Notes: generated by a model from the sequence alone, not told the origin. DNA of 64,000 nucleotides from JACDHG01 sp963815295 (GCA_963815295.1 CAWFFZ010000008.1:1116001-1180000), one strand, 5' to 3'; shown: positions 35,898-45,683, counted from the first letter of the stretch. Translations and numbers: made by a program.

Positions 35898-37994
35898 ATG
35901 CCTCAGGACCAGCCGCGGATCCGGATCGGGATCGACACCGGCGGGACGTTCACCGACGTGGTCGCGGTAGACGAGGACAGCGGAGAGATTGCGACGACCA
36001 AGACGCCGTCGACGTCCGCAGACCCCGCGCTGGGTTTCATGGCAGGCATCGACAAGGTGCTCAGGCTGCTCGGGCTCGGCGGCGAGACCATCACCGCCGT
36101 GTCGCACGGCACCACCGTCGCCACCAACAAACTGCTCGAGGGCAAGGTCGAGAACCTGGGGTTCATCACCACCGAGGGCTACGAGCACATGCTCGAGATC
36201 GCCCGCCAGTCGGTCCCGGACGGCTACGGAAACTCCTACTTCTGGGTAAAGCCGCCCCGGATCGTCCCGGCCGACCGGGTCAAGACCGTCCGCGGACGCC
36301 TTGCTGTAGACGGGTCGGAGATCCGACCGTTCGACGAGGCCTCTGCACGCGAGGCAGCGCAGTTCTTCAGGGACGCGGGGATCGCCACTCTTGGCGTGTG
36401 TTTCCTCCACTCGTACACCAACCCCGAGCACGAACTCGCGATGCGGGAGGTGCTCGCCGACGTACACCCGGACGCCGTCGTGTCCATCTCGTCAGAGGTG
36501 CTCCGGGAGTACCGGGAGTACGAGCGGTCGGTGACAACGCTCGTCGACGCGGCGGTGAAACCCAACATCCGCCGATACGTCGAGAACATCACCGCTCGCC
36601 TCGACTCCTACACAGCTGACGCCGCGGCCGAGCCGCGGAGTGTCCCGTTCTACGTGATGAAGTCGAACGGCGGTGTGCTGTCCGCCGACGAGGTCGTGCA
36701 CCAGCCGATCACGACCGTGCTGTCCGGTCCCGCGGCCGGAGCGCTCGGTGCGGCTGTCGTCGCACAAGCCGCGGGTTTCGACACGGTGGTCACCTGCGAC
36801 GGAGGCGGTACGTCGACCGACGTCACGCTCGTGATCGACGGCCGGCCGGCCCTCACCACCGAAGGAACTGTGGGGGCCTATCCGAGCAAGATCGCGATGA
36901 TCGACGTGGTCACCGTCGGGGCCGGCGGCGGGTCTATCGCCTGGATAAGCCCCGAGGGAACGCTGAAGGTCGGTCCGCGTTCGGCGGGCGCCGACCCGGG
37001 GCCGATGTGCTACGGCTCCGGGGGAGCGGAGCCGACGATCACCGATGCGCACGTGCTCCTCGGCCGGATCCCTCCCCACCTGCTCGGTGGCGAGGTGCCG
37101 CTCGACGTCGACCTGGCCCGCTCCGGCGTCGAGGACCTGGCCGGCAAGCTCGGGCTCGGTTGGGAGCGGGCGGCCGCCGGGATCTTGGAGATCTCTGCCT
37201 GGAACCAGGCCAACGCATTGAGGCAGATCACGGTGAAGCGAGGGCTCGACGTCCGGGCCTTCCACCTCGTGACGTTCGGTGGGTCAGGGTCGCTGCTCGC
37301 GTGCCGACTGGTCGACATCCTGGGACTCAGCGGGGTCGTCGTACCCCTCAACCCGGGCAACCTGTCGGCATACGGCCTGCTGACCGTCGACGTCCGCAAC
37401 GACTATGTCCAGACGGCCGTGACCAAGCACTCACGCCTCGAACTCGACGAGTTGCAGGACGTCGTCGACACCTTGACCAACCAGGCCGATGATGCGCTGC
37501 GACGGGAAGGCTTCGCTGCCTCGGAGCGACGGTTCGAGCGCACCGCGGACCTTCGCTACTTCGGGCAGGCTTACGAGGTCCGGGTTGACGTGCCTGGCGG
37601 ACCGCTCACCAGCGCCGTCGTCGAGACGGTCGCTGCGAGCTTCCATGACGAGCACCAGCGGCTGTACGGCTACGACTTTCGCGACGACCCGCGGCAGGAG
37701 GTCGAGTGGGTCAACCTTCGGGTCACCGGGGTGGGCCCGATCCGCAAGCCGGAGCTGCGGCCTGTGCTGCCCGGGAGCGGTGCCAGCGCTGCCGTCACAG
37801 GCAGGCGGCGCGTGTGCTTCGACGAATGGGTCGAGGCCGACGTCTACGACCGCAGCCGACTCGGTGCCGGCGACACGATCGTTGGCCCAGCGGTCGTCGA
37901 GGAGTTCTCGTCGACGGTGCCGATCCATCCGGGGTTCGCGGCCGTCGTCGACCGGTTCGGCAACCTCGTCCTCACGTCGGAGTCCCCGTCATGA
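35898..37994 (+). CDS. Hydantoinase/oxoprolinase subunit A
   Basis: 698 residues, ATP-dependent HyuA family (N-methylhydantoinase A, 5-oxoprolinase, acetone carboxylase beta). From ATG 35898 (GGGAGG upstream). It has the ASKHA-type motif GIDTGGTFTDVVAV (9-22), SHGTTVATNKLLEG, CDGGGTSTDVTLV and GAGGGSIAW. It overlaps hyuB by ATGA. Substrates of the family are cyclic amides opened at the cost of ATP, or ketones that are carboxylated; none can be assigned from sequence. Confidence 0.93.
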   Translation: MPQDQPRIRIGIDTGGTFTDVVAVDEDSGEIATTKTPSTSADPALGFMAGIDKVLRLLGLGGETITAVSHGTTVATNKLLEGKVENLGFITTEGYEHMLEIARQSVPDGYGNSYFWVKPPRIVPADRVKTVRGRLAVDGSEIRPFDEASAREAAQFFRDAGIATLGVCFLHSYTNPEHELAMREVLADVHPDAVVSISSEVLREYREYERSVTTLVDAAVKPNIRRYVENITARLDSYTADAAAEPRSVPFYVMKSNGGVLSADEVVHQPITTVLSGPAAGALGAAVVAQAAGFDTVVTCDGGGTSTDVTLVIDGRPALTTEGTVGAYPSKIAMIDVVTVGAGGGSIAWISPEGTLKVGPRSAGADPGPMCYGSGGAEPTITDAHVLLGRIPPHLLGGEVPLDVDLARSGVEDLAGKLGLGWERAAAGILEISAWNQANALRQITVKRGLDVRAFHLVTFGGSGSLLACRLVDILGLSGVVVPLNPGNLSAYGLLTVDVRNDYVQTAVTKHSRLELDELQDVVDTLTNQADDALRREGFAASERRFERTADLRYFGQAYEVRVDVPGGPLTSAVVETVAASFHDEHQRLYGYDFRDDPRQEVEWVNLRVTGVGPIRKPELRPVLPGSGASAAVTGRRRVCFDEWVEADVYDRSRLGAGDTIVGPAVVEEFSSTVPIHPGFAAVVDRFGNLVLTSESPS

Positions 37995-39934
37995 CCGACT
38001 TGTCAGAACGTCACCAGCCCGGAGCCGGGTCAGAGTCTGACAAGTCGGCGCCGTACCGCTTGACGGACGTCACCGACGTCGACCCGATCCTGGTCGAGAT
38101 CGTAGAGGGATACCTCGCCTCGGTCGAGCAGGAGGTAGAGACGGCGATCGGGCGTACGTCGCGGTCGCCCATGATCCGCGACGCCCACGACTACCGGGCC
38201 GGCATCCACGACCGACACTTGCGCAAACTCACCGGCCGGTCCTATTCCGCACTCGTCCACCCCGTCGTGCGTGACTACCCGATCGAGCAGATGCGGCCCG
38301 GCGACGTCTTCTTCCACAACGACGTCTACCGGTCCGAGGGCGGGATCGGGCACCTCCCCGACCTGTGTGTCACCGCGCCGGTCTTCGCGGGGAATGAAGT
38401 GGTGGCGTTCGTGCAGGCGTTCGGCCACCACGACGACATCGGCGGAGCAGTGCCCGGGTCGATGCCCTCGAACGCCACCTCGGTCTTTGAAGAGGGGCTG
38501 ATGGTCCCCCCGATCAAGCTCTGGGACCAGGGCGTGCCGTGTGAGCAGGCCCTGAAGATCATGACGCGCAACTCGCGGATGCCCGAGTCGCTCGCGGCCG
38601 ACCTCGACGCCGAGTGCTCGGCGTGTCTGATGGGTGCCCGTCGGATGGCCGAGCTGTTCGCGCGGTACGGCCGCGACGACGTCGAGGCGTGCTTCGACGC
38701 GATCCTCGACAAGACTACGGAGACGTTCCGCCGCGAGATCCTGTCGAAAATTCCCGACGGGAGCTACGTCTGGGAGGACTACGCCGAGCACGACGGCGTG
38801 GACGAGCCTCGGTTGCACACGCAACGCATCACGCTGACGAAGGTGCCCGACGACGGCGGGCGGCTCGTCATCGACTTCACCGGCACCGCCCCACAGGCCA
38901 AAGGCCCGATCAACCACTGCGGTGACTACGCCGACGGGAACTTCCTCAAGAAGTGGCTCGCGCCGATCCTCCGCAACCTCGCCGACTCGCCGGAGCGGAT
39001 GGCCGAGCTCGACGTCAACGAAGGCGTCGTGCCGCTGATCGAGATGCGGTTCCCTCCGCCTGGCACGTTGCTGACACCGATCTTTCCGGCGCCGACCAAC
39101 GCGCGCACGTTCGTCATCCTGCGCCTGCTCGGTGTGCTGGCCGGCACGTTGGCGAAGGCAGTCGACGGAAGGATGCCTGCTGACCAGGAGACGATCCGCT
39201 ACACGGGCGTGTACGGCGATGACCTCGACGGCCAGCCCTACCTGATGCGGGAGGTGCTGGGCGGCGGTTCCGGTGGGCGCTACTACGCCGACGGCGAGGA
39301 CACGATCCACGTCGTGCCCGACTCCCGCAACCTGCCCACAGAGTTCAGTGAGAGCCGGTTCCCCTTTGTGGTGGAGCGTCTCGGCCTCGCCGTCGACTCA
39401 GGTGGCGCTGGCCGGTACCGGGGCGGCTGCGGGTACGAGAAGCACATCAGGATGCTCAAGGACGCGCACTTCATGTCGATCGCCGACAGGTCGATCCTGG
39501 CCTGTTGGGGTGTGAAGGGCGGGCGTGCCGGGCACTCGTTCGAGGTGACGGTCGATCTGGGCGGTCCCGACGAGCGTGTCGTCGACGCGCTAGCCGATGC
39601 CGAGTTCGTCGCCGCGGGACAGGTCATCCGCATCCGGACGACGGGTGGTGGCGGCTGGGGCGATCCGTTCGACCGCCCGTATGACGATGTTGCCCGTGAC
39701 GTCGCCTGGGGCAAGGTCTCGGTCGCCGGGTCGGCGTCCGACTATGGGGTCGCCGTGATCGTCAACGGCTCGGACGTGACCGTCGACGCCGCGGCATCCG
39801 ACCGACTGCGCTCAGAGCGGCGTCGCAGTCGGGCCGAGGAAGTCGCTACCCATGGCGACCCGTTCTTCGACCGTGGCCCCGGGTATCTGCGGCTCTCGGG
39901 TGGACGCCGCCACGCCGAGGTCGACCTGCGCTAG
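37991..39934 (+). CDS. Hydantoinase/oxoprolinase subunit B
   Basis: 647 residues, HyuB family partner of HyuA. Motifs: SPMIRDAHDYRAGIHD, MRPGDVFFHNDVYRSEGGIGHLPD, HHDDIGGAVPGSMP and the C-terminal GAGRYRGGCGYEKHI and GGGGWGDP. The first 30 residues are an unconserved extension. Its stop TAG and the stop of the opposite-strand regulator share the tetranucleotide CTAG, so the two genes meet tail to tail with no spacer. Confidence 0.93.
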   Translation: MTDLSERHQPGAGSESDKSAPYRLTDVTDVDPILVEIVEGYLASVEQEVETAIGRTSRSPMIRDAHDYRAGIHDRHLRKLTGRSYSALVHPVVRDYPIEQMRPGDVFFHNDVYRSEGGIGHLPDLCVTAPVFAGNEVVAFVQAFGHHDDIGGAVPGSMPSNATSVFEEGLMVPPIKLWDQGVPCEQALKIMTRNSRMPESLAADLDAECSACLMGARRMAELFARYGRDDVEACFDAILDKTTETFRREILSKIPDGSYVWEDYAEHDGVDEPRLHTQRITLTKVPDDGGRLVIDFTGTAPQAKGPINHCGDYADGNFLKKWLAPILRNLADSPERMAELDVNEGVVPLIEMRFPPPGTLLTPIFPAPTNARTFVILRLLGVLAGTLAKAVDGRMPADQETIRYTGVYGDDLDGQPYLMREVLGGGSGGRYYADGEDTIHVVPDSRNLPTEFSESRFPFVVERLGLAVDSGGAGRYRGGCGYEKHIRMLKDAHFMSIADRSILACWGVKGGRAGHSFEVTVDLGGPDERVVDALADAEFVAAGQVIRIRTTGGGGWGDPFDRPYDDVARDVAWGKVSVAGSASDYGVAVIVNGSDVTVDAAASDRLRSERRRSRAEEVATHGDPFFDRGPGYLRLSGGRRHAEVDLR

Positions 39935-42927
39935 CGCCCGGCGAGCTCGTCGTCGAGCAGGCCTTGCCGTCTCGCGACGGCGGCGGCCTCGGTGCGGCCG
40001 GCCGCTCCCAGCTTCGCCAAGATGTTGGACACGTGGACGCTCACCGTCTTCGCGCTGATGTAGAGCTGTTTGGCAATCTCGCCGTTGGTGCGGCCGGCGG
40101 CGACGTGCGTGAGGATCTCGCGCTCGCGAGTTGTCAGCTGTTCGTCGCGTCGTGAGTCGGCGGCGCGGCGAGGTGCGGCGGCTCCGAGCGCGCGGAGCTC
40201 CTTCAGCAATGGCTCGGCGCCGAGCTCACGAGCTGCCGATCGTGCCGCCTCGACATGTGGACGTGCTTCAACGGTGTGGCCGGCGGCACGCATCACCGCC
40301 GCGAGCCGCGCCTGCGACCGCGCGATCTCGAACCGGTGGCCCAGCGTCTCGAAACCGGCAACGGCTTCCTCCCACGCGGCAACAAGCTCATCCTCTGACG
40401 GCGCGTCGCTGCCTGTCACCCACCGCAGTCGCAGGTGCTCGGCACGAGCGCGGGCAACCCACGCAAGACCCTCGGGCCCGATCTTGCGAAGCCGGCGCTT
40501 GGCCAGGTTGAGTGTCTCGTTGGCGGTCTCGGCCAGCTGCTCGCCGCGAACGGCCATCGCCTCGCGGTCGGCAGTGCTGGCGTCAGCGGCGTACGTCGCC
40601 AGCTGACCGATCATCAGCGCGGCCAACCTGACCTGGGCAAAGAACCACTCGACCTGCCAGAGCCGCGTGACGACCTCCACGACATGGTCGTGGGCGGCCA
40701 GGGCGCCTTCGAGGTCACCGTTGTCACCCCGCAGGTCGATGGCGGCCCCGCCGCTGGTGATGGCGAGCATGCCGTCCTTGTCCCACCACTTGCGAACGCG
40801 CGGCGCCCGCTCGAGGGCTGCGTGATCGCCGCGGCCGGCGGCGACCAGCAGCGCGACACTGACCAGTGCAGCCTCGGCCGGGGCCGGAGGAGCCTCACCG
40901 GTGACGTCGGTGATCCGGAGGGACTCGTCCCAGTAGCCACCGATGTAGGCGGTGATCCCAGCGAGGACACGGGAGTCGAGGCCGTAGGGCGCCCACGGCC
41001 GCCCGAGCTCGACGGCTCGCTTGATCGCGTCGTTGTAGGCGGCCTGGGCGGTGGCGATGTGGCCGGCCTCGAGTGAGACGCCGCCCAAGTTGTGGAGGCC
41101 GCGCAGCTCGCTGACGGCATCGCCGGCTTCGCGGGCTTGACTGACGATCGCGGCCAGAGCCTTGCGGGACGCTTCGGGGTCGCCGCTTCGCTCGTCGAGC
41201 CGAGTCATCGTCGTCATCGCGTCAGTGACGACCGTCTGCAGTCGCATCTCCTGCCCGAGCGTCAACGCGGCGCTCGCAAAGCGAAGCACCTCGTCGTCGG
41301 ACTTGCGTCCGGCCAGCGCCCGCGCGTGGATGCCGAGCAGCCGTGCACGCAGCGGCGTCGGGGGCTCCTTCGGCACCTGGTCGACGAGCTCCGTGGTGAT
41401 CGCGAGCGGGTCGACGTTGGTGTCGGTGACGAGAGCGGCAGTTGCCAACGCCAGGCGAAGCCGGAAGCTGTCGTCATCGCTGACCTTGTCGCACAGCTGG
41501 CGGACCTGGTCGTCGAGCAGCTGGACGGAGCGGAGTGGGTGACCCGCCACGGCCACCGCCTCGCCCGCCTTGATGCTGAGGTCGACCAGATCTGTGAGCG
41601 AGAGGTCGTGCTGGTCTGGATGTGGCTCGGCGACGAGCTCGAGGGCCACCTGGTAGTGGTGTGCGGCCTCATCAGGTCCGCCCACCGACATGGCTTCGTC
41701 TCCGGCCTCGATGCTGGCCCGCACCGCGGTCTGTATGTCGTGGGACGCCCGGGCGTGCCGGGCGATCTCGGCCGCGGTGCTCGCCACCCCGCCATCGCCG
41801 AGTGCCACGGTGTAGGCGCGGTGCAGCCGGACCCGCTCTCCGGGGAGCAGGTCGTCGTAGACCGCTTCACCGAGCAGTGCATGCCGGAAGGCGTAGCTGT
41901 CACTGCCTGCGGGCAACAGGATGTAGCTGTCGACTGCAGCACGCAGCGCTAGGTCAAGCGCACGTGGCTCGAGGTCGACGACGAGCGACAGCAGCTCGTG
42001 GGACACCCGGCGACCGGCCGCGGACGCCGCCCGCACGGCCAACCTGCCGTTGTCGTCGAGCTGCTCGATCCGGAGCAGCAACAGGTCGGCGAGGTCGTCG
42101 GGGAGGCTGTGAGCGTCGCGGCCGGCGGCACCGACAAGCTCCTCGGTGAAAAAGGCGTTGCCCTCGGCTCGCGCCACGATCTCGTGGACGTCACGCTCGG
42201 GCAGCGGCTGCGGGTGGAGCGCCTGTACGAGCGAGCGGATGTCGAGGTCGCTCAACGGGTCGAGCTGGAGCCGGGCGACGCCGGGCAGCCTCGACCACTC
42301 CGCGACAGCAGTGCGGAGTGGGTGGCGCCGGTGCAGGTCGTCGCTGCGGTAGGTCGCAACCATGGAGACCGGGCCCATGAACCGGCGGGCGAACAGGAAG
42401 CTGAGCATCTCGCGCGTCGACTGGTCGGCCCAATGGAGGTCCTCGACGAGGACCAGGACAGGGCTGGTTTCGGCCAGATGCTCCAAAGTGGCGTGCACGG
42501 CCTCGAACAGATCGGCGCGGTCGGTGGGCTCGACGGAGCGGGGCTCGACGTCGGAGGTGACTCGGCGGCCGGGCATCAGCCGGCGTACGGCGGGGTGGGT
42601 GCGGGCCACGGTTTCGGCCAGAGTCGCGGTCTCGGCCGGGAGTCGGCCGAAGATCTCGCTGAAGGGAAGGTAGGGGAGTGCGCTGTCACCGAAGTCGAGA
42701 CAGTGGCCGATCAGCACCAGCCACTCGGAGTCGTCGGCGTGAGCGCGCAGCTCTGCAAGCAGCCGGCTCTTGCCCACACCTGCGTCACCGGCGACGATCA
42801 CGGAGCGTGGATGTGGCTCCGGATCGTCGCCGGTGAGCCCGACCAGACGGAGGAGCTCATGAAGCTCGTCCTCGCGTCCGATCAGCTGCTGGAAACGCAA
42901 CTCTTCTGGTGGCACATCTCCCATCAT
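39931..42927 (-). CDS. Large ATP-binding LuxR regulator (LAL/MalT-like)
   Basis: About 998 residues from ATG 42927; a longer reading to 43047 would run into the small gene upstream and is less likely. An N-terminal AAA-type ATPase has Walker A AGDAGVGKSRLL and Walker B VLVLVEDLHWADQ; the middle is a TPR-like helical region of about 500 residues; the C-terminus is a LuxR helix-turn-helix (LTTREREILTHVAAGRTNGE then IAKQLYISAKTVSVHVSNIL). Such proteins integrate an unknown inducer with transcription. Convergent with hyuB; a link to the catabolic genes is possible but not shown. Confidence 0.92.
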   Translation of the reverse strand: MMGDVPPEELRFQQLIGREDELHELLRLVGLTGDDPEPHPRSVIVAGDAGVGKSRLLAELRAHADDSEWLVLIGHCLDFGDSALPYLPFSEIFGRLPAETATLAETVARTHPAVRRLMPGRRVTSDVEPRSVEPTDRADLFEAVHATLEHLAETSPVLVLVEDLHWADQSTREMLSFLFARRFMGPVSMVATYRSDDLHRRHPLRTAVAEWSRLPGVARLQLDPLSDLDIRSLVQALHPQPLPERDVHEIVARAEGNAFFTEELVGAAGRDAHSLPDDLADLLLLRIEQLDDNGRLAVRAASAAGRRVSHELLSLVVDLEPRALDLALRAAVDSYILLPAGSDSYAFRHALLGEAVYDDLLPGERVRLHRAYTVALGDGGVASTAAEIARHARASHDIQTAVRASIEAGDEAMSVGGPDEAAHHYQVALELVAEPHPDQHDLSLTDLVDLSIKAGEAVAVAGHPLRSVQLLDDQVRQLCDKVSDDDSFRLRLALATAALVTDTNVDPLAITTELVDQVPKEPPTPLRARLLGIHARALAGRKSDDEVLRFASAALTLGQEMRLQTVVTDAMTTMTRLDERSGDPEASRKALAAIVSQAREAGDAVSELRGLHNLGGVSLEAGHIATAQAAYNDAIKRAVELGRPWAPYGLDSRVLAGITAYIGGYWDESLRITDVTGEAPPAPAEAALVSVALLVAAGRGDHAALERAPRVRKWWDKDGMLAITSGGAAIDLRGDNGDLEGALAAHDHVVEVVTRLWQVEWFFAQVRLAALMIGQLATYAADASTADREAMAVRGEQLAETANETLNLAKRRLRKIGPEGLAWVARARAEHLRLRWVTGSDAPSEDELVAAWEEAVAGFETLGHRFEIARSQARLAAVMRAAGHTVEARPHVEAARSAARELGAEPLLKELRALGAAAPRRAADSRRDEQLTTREREILTHVAAGRTNGEIAKQLYISAKTVSVHVSNILAKLGAAGRTEAAAVARRQGLLDDELAGR

Positions 42928-42973
42928 GCTGGACGGTGCCGACAACGCGAGAGTTGCGGTGTCTCCCACCACC

Positions 42974-43147
42974 TCAGCGTGCGTGAAGAGGCAGATTTGC
43001 AGGACGGCGCTGGGTGCGCCGACGGCGCGTTGAACGGCTGGCGGCACGCACCTGGCGACGCAGCTCGGCGGCCTGACGGTCGGCGATCATCCGCTCTACG
43101 CGGTAGTCGATCTCGGCTTGGATGAACGGTTCTTGTGTCGGAAACAT
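42974..43147 (-). CDS. Small basic protein (57 aa) upstream of the LuxR gene
   Basis: ATG 43147 is preceded by a clear AAGGAG (minus strand, 43154-43159) 6 nt upstream. The product begins MFPTQEPFIQAEIDYRVERM, is helical and ends in an Arg-rich tail (STRRRRTQRR). It lies 46 bp before the LuxR start on the same strand, so the two are probably one transcript. Small proteins with a similar QAEIDYR start are, as far as I recall, common in this group. Function unknown. No other gene is seen in 43148-43301. Confidence 0.65.
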   Translation of the reverse strand: MFPTQEPFIQAEIDYRVERMIADRQAAELRRQVRAASRSTRRRRTQRRPANLPLHAR

Positions 43148-43301
43148 TTTTTGCTCCTTATCAGGGTTTCTTCTTTGTTGTTGACTCGACTCTGGTCCTC
43201 TAAGGCAGGACGACACATGGGGACAACGCCCTATCTATGGTTTGCGGCGTGACGAGGCGGCTTAGGCCGCGTCTGAGGTAGCGCGGTGGCACGATGCACC
43301 C

Positions 43302-43874
43302 GTGACTGTCCCGCCGCTCCCGCCACCCAGGCGTCCTGCGGCGAGCCCGCGGGAGCTGGTCACCGAGCTCGGCCGGCTGGTCGGGTCAGAGACGGCGGCC
43401 GGTTGGTGCGCCGACCTGCTCGCCGGGGGCGATCCCCACGACTACGTCGAGATGCTGGCCTACCTGGGGCGGAACTGCCGGAATGCGGCTTTCGACCCCA
43501 GTTGGCGCGACTATTGGCCGCGGACATGGGGCGGTCGCGGCCTGCTGTACGTCTGGGCGCCGTCCGCAGCCCCAGTCGTCGTCACCGGGCTCGCCGATGA
43601 CCACTGGCGCCCGGCCGAGATGTGCCTGAAGGTGGCGGCCAGGCGGGAGATCGGGGAGGCGGGTCCGGGCGCCGCCCGGCTGACGGGTCACGAGCTGCCG
43701 AGAGTGCGGGTCGCCGCGTTGCGCTGCCTGGGTCTGGTTGGTGACACCGAGCACGTCGAACTGGTGGAGGCCGCGCTCGACGACTCAGAGGCCGATGTAC
43801 GTCGTGCGGCCGCCCGAGCCCTGGCTGCCCTGGTCAGTCGGCTCGATCTGAACCGAGAGGTGCCTGAACTCTGA
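43302..43874 (+). CDS. HEAT-repeat-containing protein
   Basis: 190 residues from GTG 43302. The C-terminal half has two HEAT-like repeats: HELPRVRVAALRCLGLVGDT and ALDDSEADVRRAAARALAAL. The N-terminal half has a Trp-rich conserved-looking segment (FDPSWRDYWPRTWGGRGLLY). No membrane segment or catalytic motif. It ends 11 bp before the convergent HAD gene. Unknown function. Confidence 0.75.
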   Translation: MTVPPLPPPRRPAASPRELVTELGRLVGSETAAGWCADLLAGGDPHDYVEMLAYLGRNCRNAAFDPSWRDYWPRTWGGRGLLYVWAPSAAPVVVTGLADDHWRPAEMCLKVAARREIGEAGPGAARLTGHELPRVRVAALRCLGLVGDTEHVELVEAALDDSEADVRRAAARALAALVSRLDLNREVPEL

Positions 43875-43885
43875 GCTCGACGCCG

Positions 43886-44557
43886 TCAGGAGGTCAGCAG
43901 GCTGCTCACGAGCCCGGGCAATTCGGCCATGTCGGTGACGACGTGGTCGGCGGCTGCGAGCTGGTGGGCCGGGGTGATGCCCCCGGCGTACCCGATCACT
44001 GCCATCCCCGCGTCCTTGGCGCCCGCGATGCCGTGGCTGCTGTCCTCGACGACGACGCACGACGCCGGGTCGTGGCCGAGCTGCTCGGCTGCGTGCAGGA
44101 ACAGGTCAGGCGCGGGCTTGCCCCGGGCGACCTCGTCGGCGCTGAAGATGCGGCCCGCGAACAAGTCCCAGAGACCGGTGCGGGTCAAGCTGCGTTGCAC
44201 CTTGGCCTGCGAGCCACTCGACGCCACACACGTCGACATGCCGAGCGTCTGCACCGCCTCCACCGCGTGCAGGATGCCAGGAACCGGTTCGAGGTCTTCG
44301 TCGAGAGCCCGCTTGTAGTCGGCCGCGAATGCGGCATCCCAGTCGAGGGCGAGTGACCGACCGATCCGGTCCTCGATCTCTCGCCGCATGTCGGCTTCGC
44401 TCTTGCCGACGAACAGTTCGATGACCTCGTCGCGGGTGATCTCCCAGCCGACCGCGGTGACAGCCCGGACGTCGATGTCGACGACTAGGCGCTCACTGTC
44501 AACGAGCACGCCGTCGCAGTCGAAGATCACCAGACCGCGGGCCCACGACCGGTTCAT
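43886..44557 (-). CDS. HAD-superfamily phosphatase (phosphoglucomutase/phosphatase type)
   Basis: 223 residues. HAD motifs: FDCDGVLVDSE (nucleophile and acid Asp), SSGS in motif II, KPAPDLFL with the motif III Lys, and VVEDSSHGIAGAKDAGM in motif IV. The cap domain is the C1 helical type. Substrate unknown. It is divergent from carbamate kinase with about 100 bp between the starts. Confidence 0.9.
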   Translation of the reverse strand: MNRSWARGLVIFDCDGVLVDSERLVVDIDVRAVTAVGWEITRDEVIELFVGKSEADMRREIEDRIGRSLALDWDAAFAADYKRALDEDLEPVPGILHAVEAVQTLGMSTCVASSGSQAKVQRSLTRTGLWDLFAGRIFSADEVARGKPAPDLFLHAAEQLGHDPASCVVVEDSSHGIAGAKDAGMAVIGYAGGITPAHQLAAADHVVTDMAELPGLVSSLLTS

Positions 44558-44645
44558 CTGGTGCGATCCATCCCGCCATTATGAAGTGGACTTCCGCGCC
44601 CTCGTCACCCTGGTGGCCACTGCTGCCTGTCCGACGGTCACGGCC

Positions 44646-44651
44646 TAAGGT
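44646..44651 (+). promoter_or_regulatory. -10 box (TAAGGT) of carbamate kinase
   Basis: TAAGGT ends 7 nt before ATG 44659, placing the predicted transcription start next to the start codon. The AAGG that follows may also serve as a weak ribosome site. Confidence 0.4.
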
Positions 44652-44658
44652 CAAGGCC

Positions 44659-45630
44659 ATGCGAGTCCTGGTCGCTCTCGGCGGCAACGCGATGACGGGC
44701 GCTGACGGCAGCGCTCGGCCCGAAGACCAGATCGCGGCCGCCGAGGTCGCGATGGAGGCCGTCGCTGACCTCGTGGCCTCGGGTGTGGACGTCGTCGTGA
44801 CGCATGGCAACGGCCCTCAGGTCGGCAACCTTCTCGTCAAGAACGAACTCTCTGCCGGTGTCGTCCCACCGGTGCCCCTCGACTGGTGCGGCGCGCAAAC
44901 GCAGGCAACCCTCGGGTTCATCCTGATGGACGCGTTGGAGCCCGCGCTGGCGCGACGTGACGTACGGCGCCGGGCTGCAACGGTGGTGACCCGCACCCGG
45001 GTCGACATCGACGACCCGGGCTTCCTCAAGCCGTCCAAGCCGATCGGCCGTTTCCTGCCCCGCGAGGAGGCGGCGGTCCTGATCGAGCACGGGCAGCGCT
45101 TCGAGGACCGCGGGGTGCGTGGCTGGCGGCGGGTGGTGCCGTCACCGGAGCCGCGCGAGATCCTCGACGCGGCGGCCGTCTCCACGCTGGCCGACGCTGG
45201 GTATGTCGTCGTGGCCAACGGCGGTGGCGGGATCCCCGTCGTCCGCGAGGCCGACGGTTCGCTGCGTGGCGTCGAGGCGGTCATCGACAAGGACCTCGGT
45301 GCTGCTCTGCTAGCCAGGTCAGTCGGCGCCGACCGGCTCGTCATCGCCACCGATGTCGACCACGCCATCCTCGGCTACGGCACCGACTCCGAGGAGCCGA
45401 TCGGAGAGGTCACGGTGGTGCAGCTGCGTGCGTATGCCGCAGCAGGTCACTTCGCGAGCGGCTCGATGGGGCCGAAGGTCGATGCCGTCTGCCGGTTCGT
45501 CGAGCAGTCGGGCAACATCGGCGTCATCACGAGCCTCGGCAACATCGTGTCGGGGGTCAGAGGCGAGTCGGGCACCGTCGTCATACCGTCGTCGGCGACC
45601 TCCGAGCAGTCGCCTGAGACCCACACATAA
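44659..45630 (+). CDS. arcC: Carbamate kinase
   Basis: Transfers phosphate from carbamoyl phosphate to ADP, giving ATP, CO2 and ammonia. 323 residues from ATG 44659. Motifs: [12 protein letters not shown] (N-terminal), [22 protein letters not shown] and [12 protein letters not shown], and GSMGPKVDA near the end. No arginine deiminase or catabolic ornithine carbamoyltransferase is nearby, so the carbamoyl phosphate source is more likely the FdrA/DUF1116/DUF2877 complex 20 kb upstream. It precedes the amidohydrolase gene by 59 bp. Confidence 0.95.
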   Translation: MRVLVALGGNAMTGADGSARPEDQIAAAEVAMEAVADLVASGVDVVVTHGNGPQVGNLLVKNELSAGVVPPVPLDWCGAQTQATLGFILMDALEPALARRDVRRRAATVVTRTRVDIDDPGFLKPSKPIGRFLPREEAAVLIEHGQRFEDRGVRGWRRVVPSPEPREILDAAAVSTLADAGYVVVANGGGGIPVVREADGSLRGVEAVIDKDLGAALLARSVGADRLVIATDVDHAILGYGTDSEEPIGEVTVVQLRAYAAAGHFASGSMGPKVDAVCRFVEQSGNIGVITSLGNIVSGVRGESGTVVIPSSATSEQSPETHT

Positions 45631-45633
45631 TCG

Positions 45634-45683
45634 CTGTCACACCGAGAGAGACTGTTACACCGAAAGGCTGTGACACTGAAAGG
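45634..45683 (+). repeat. Three TGTNACA iterons before the amidohydrolase gene
   Basis: CTGTCACACCGA (45634-45645), CTGTTACACCGAAAGG (45652-45667) and CTGTGACACTGAAAGG (45668-45683) are imperfect direct repeats spaced 18 and 16 bp. Each holds the small palindrome TGTNACA. They fill the arcC-amidohydrolase gap and may be regulator sites; the last GAAAGGAAG also supplies the ribosome site. Confidence 0.6.
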
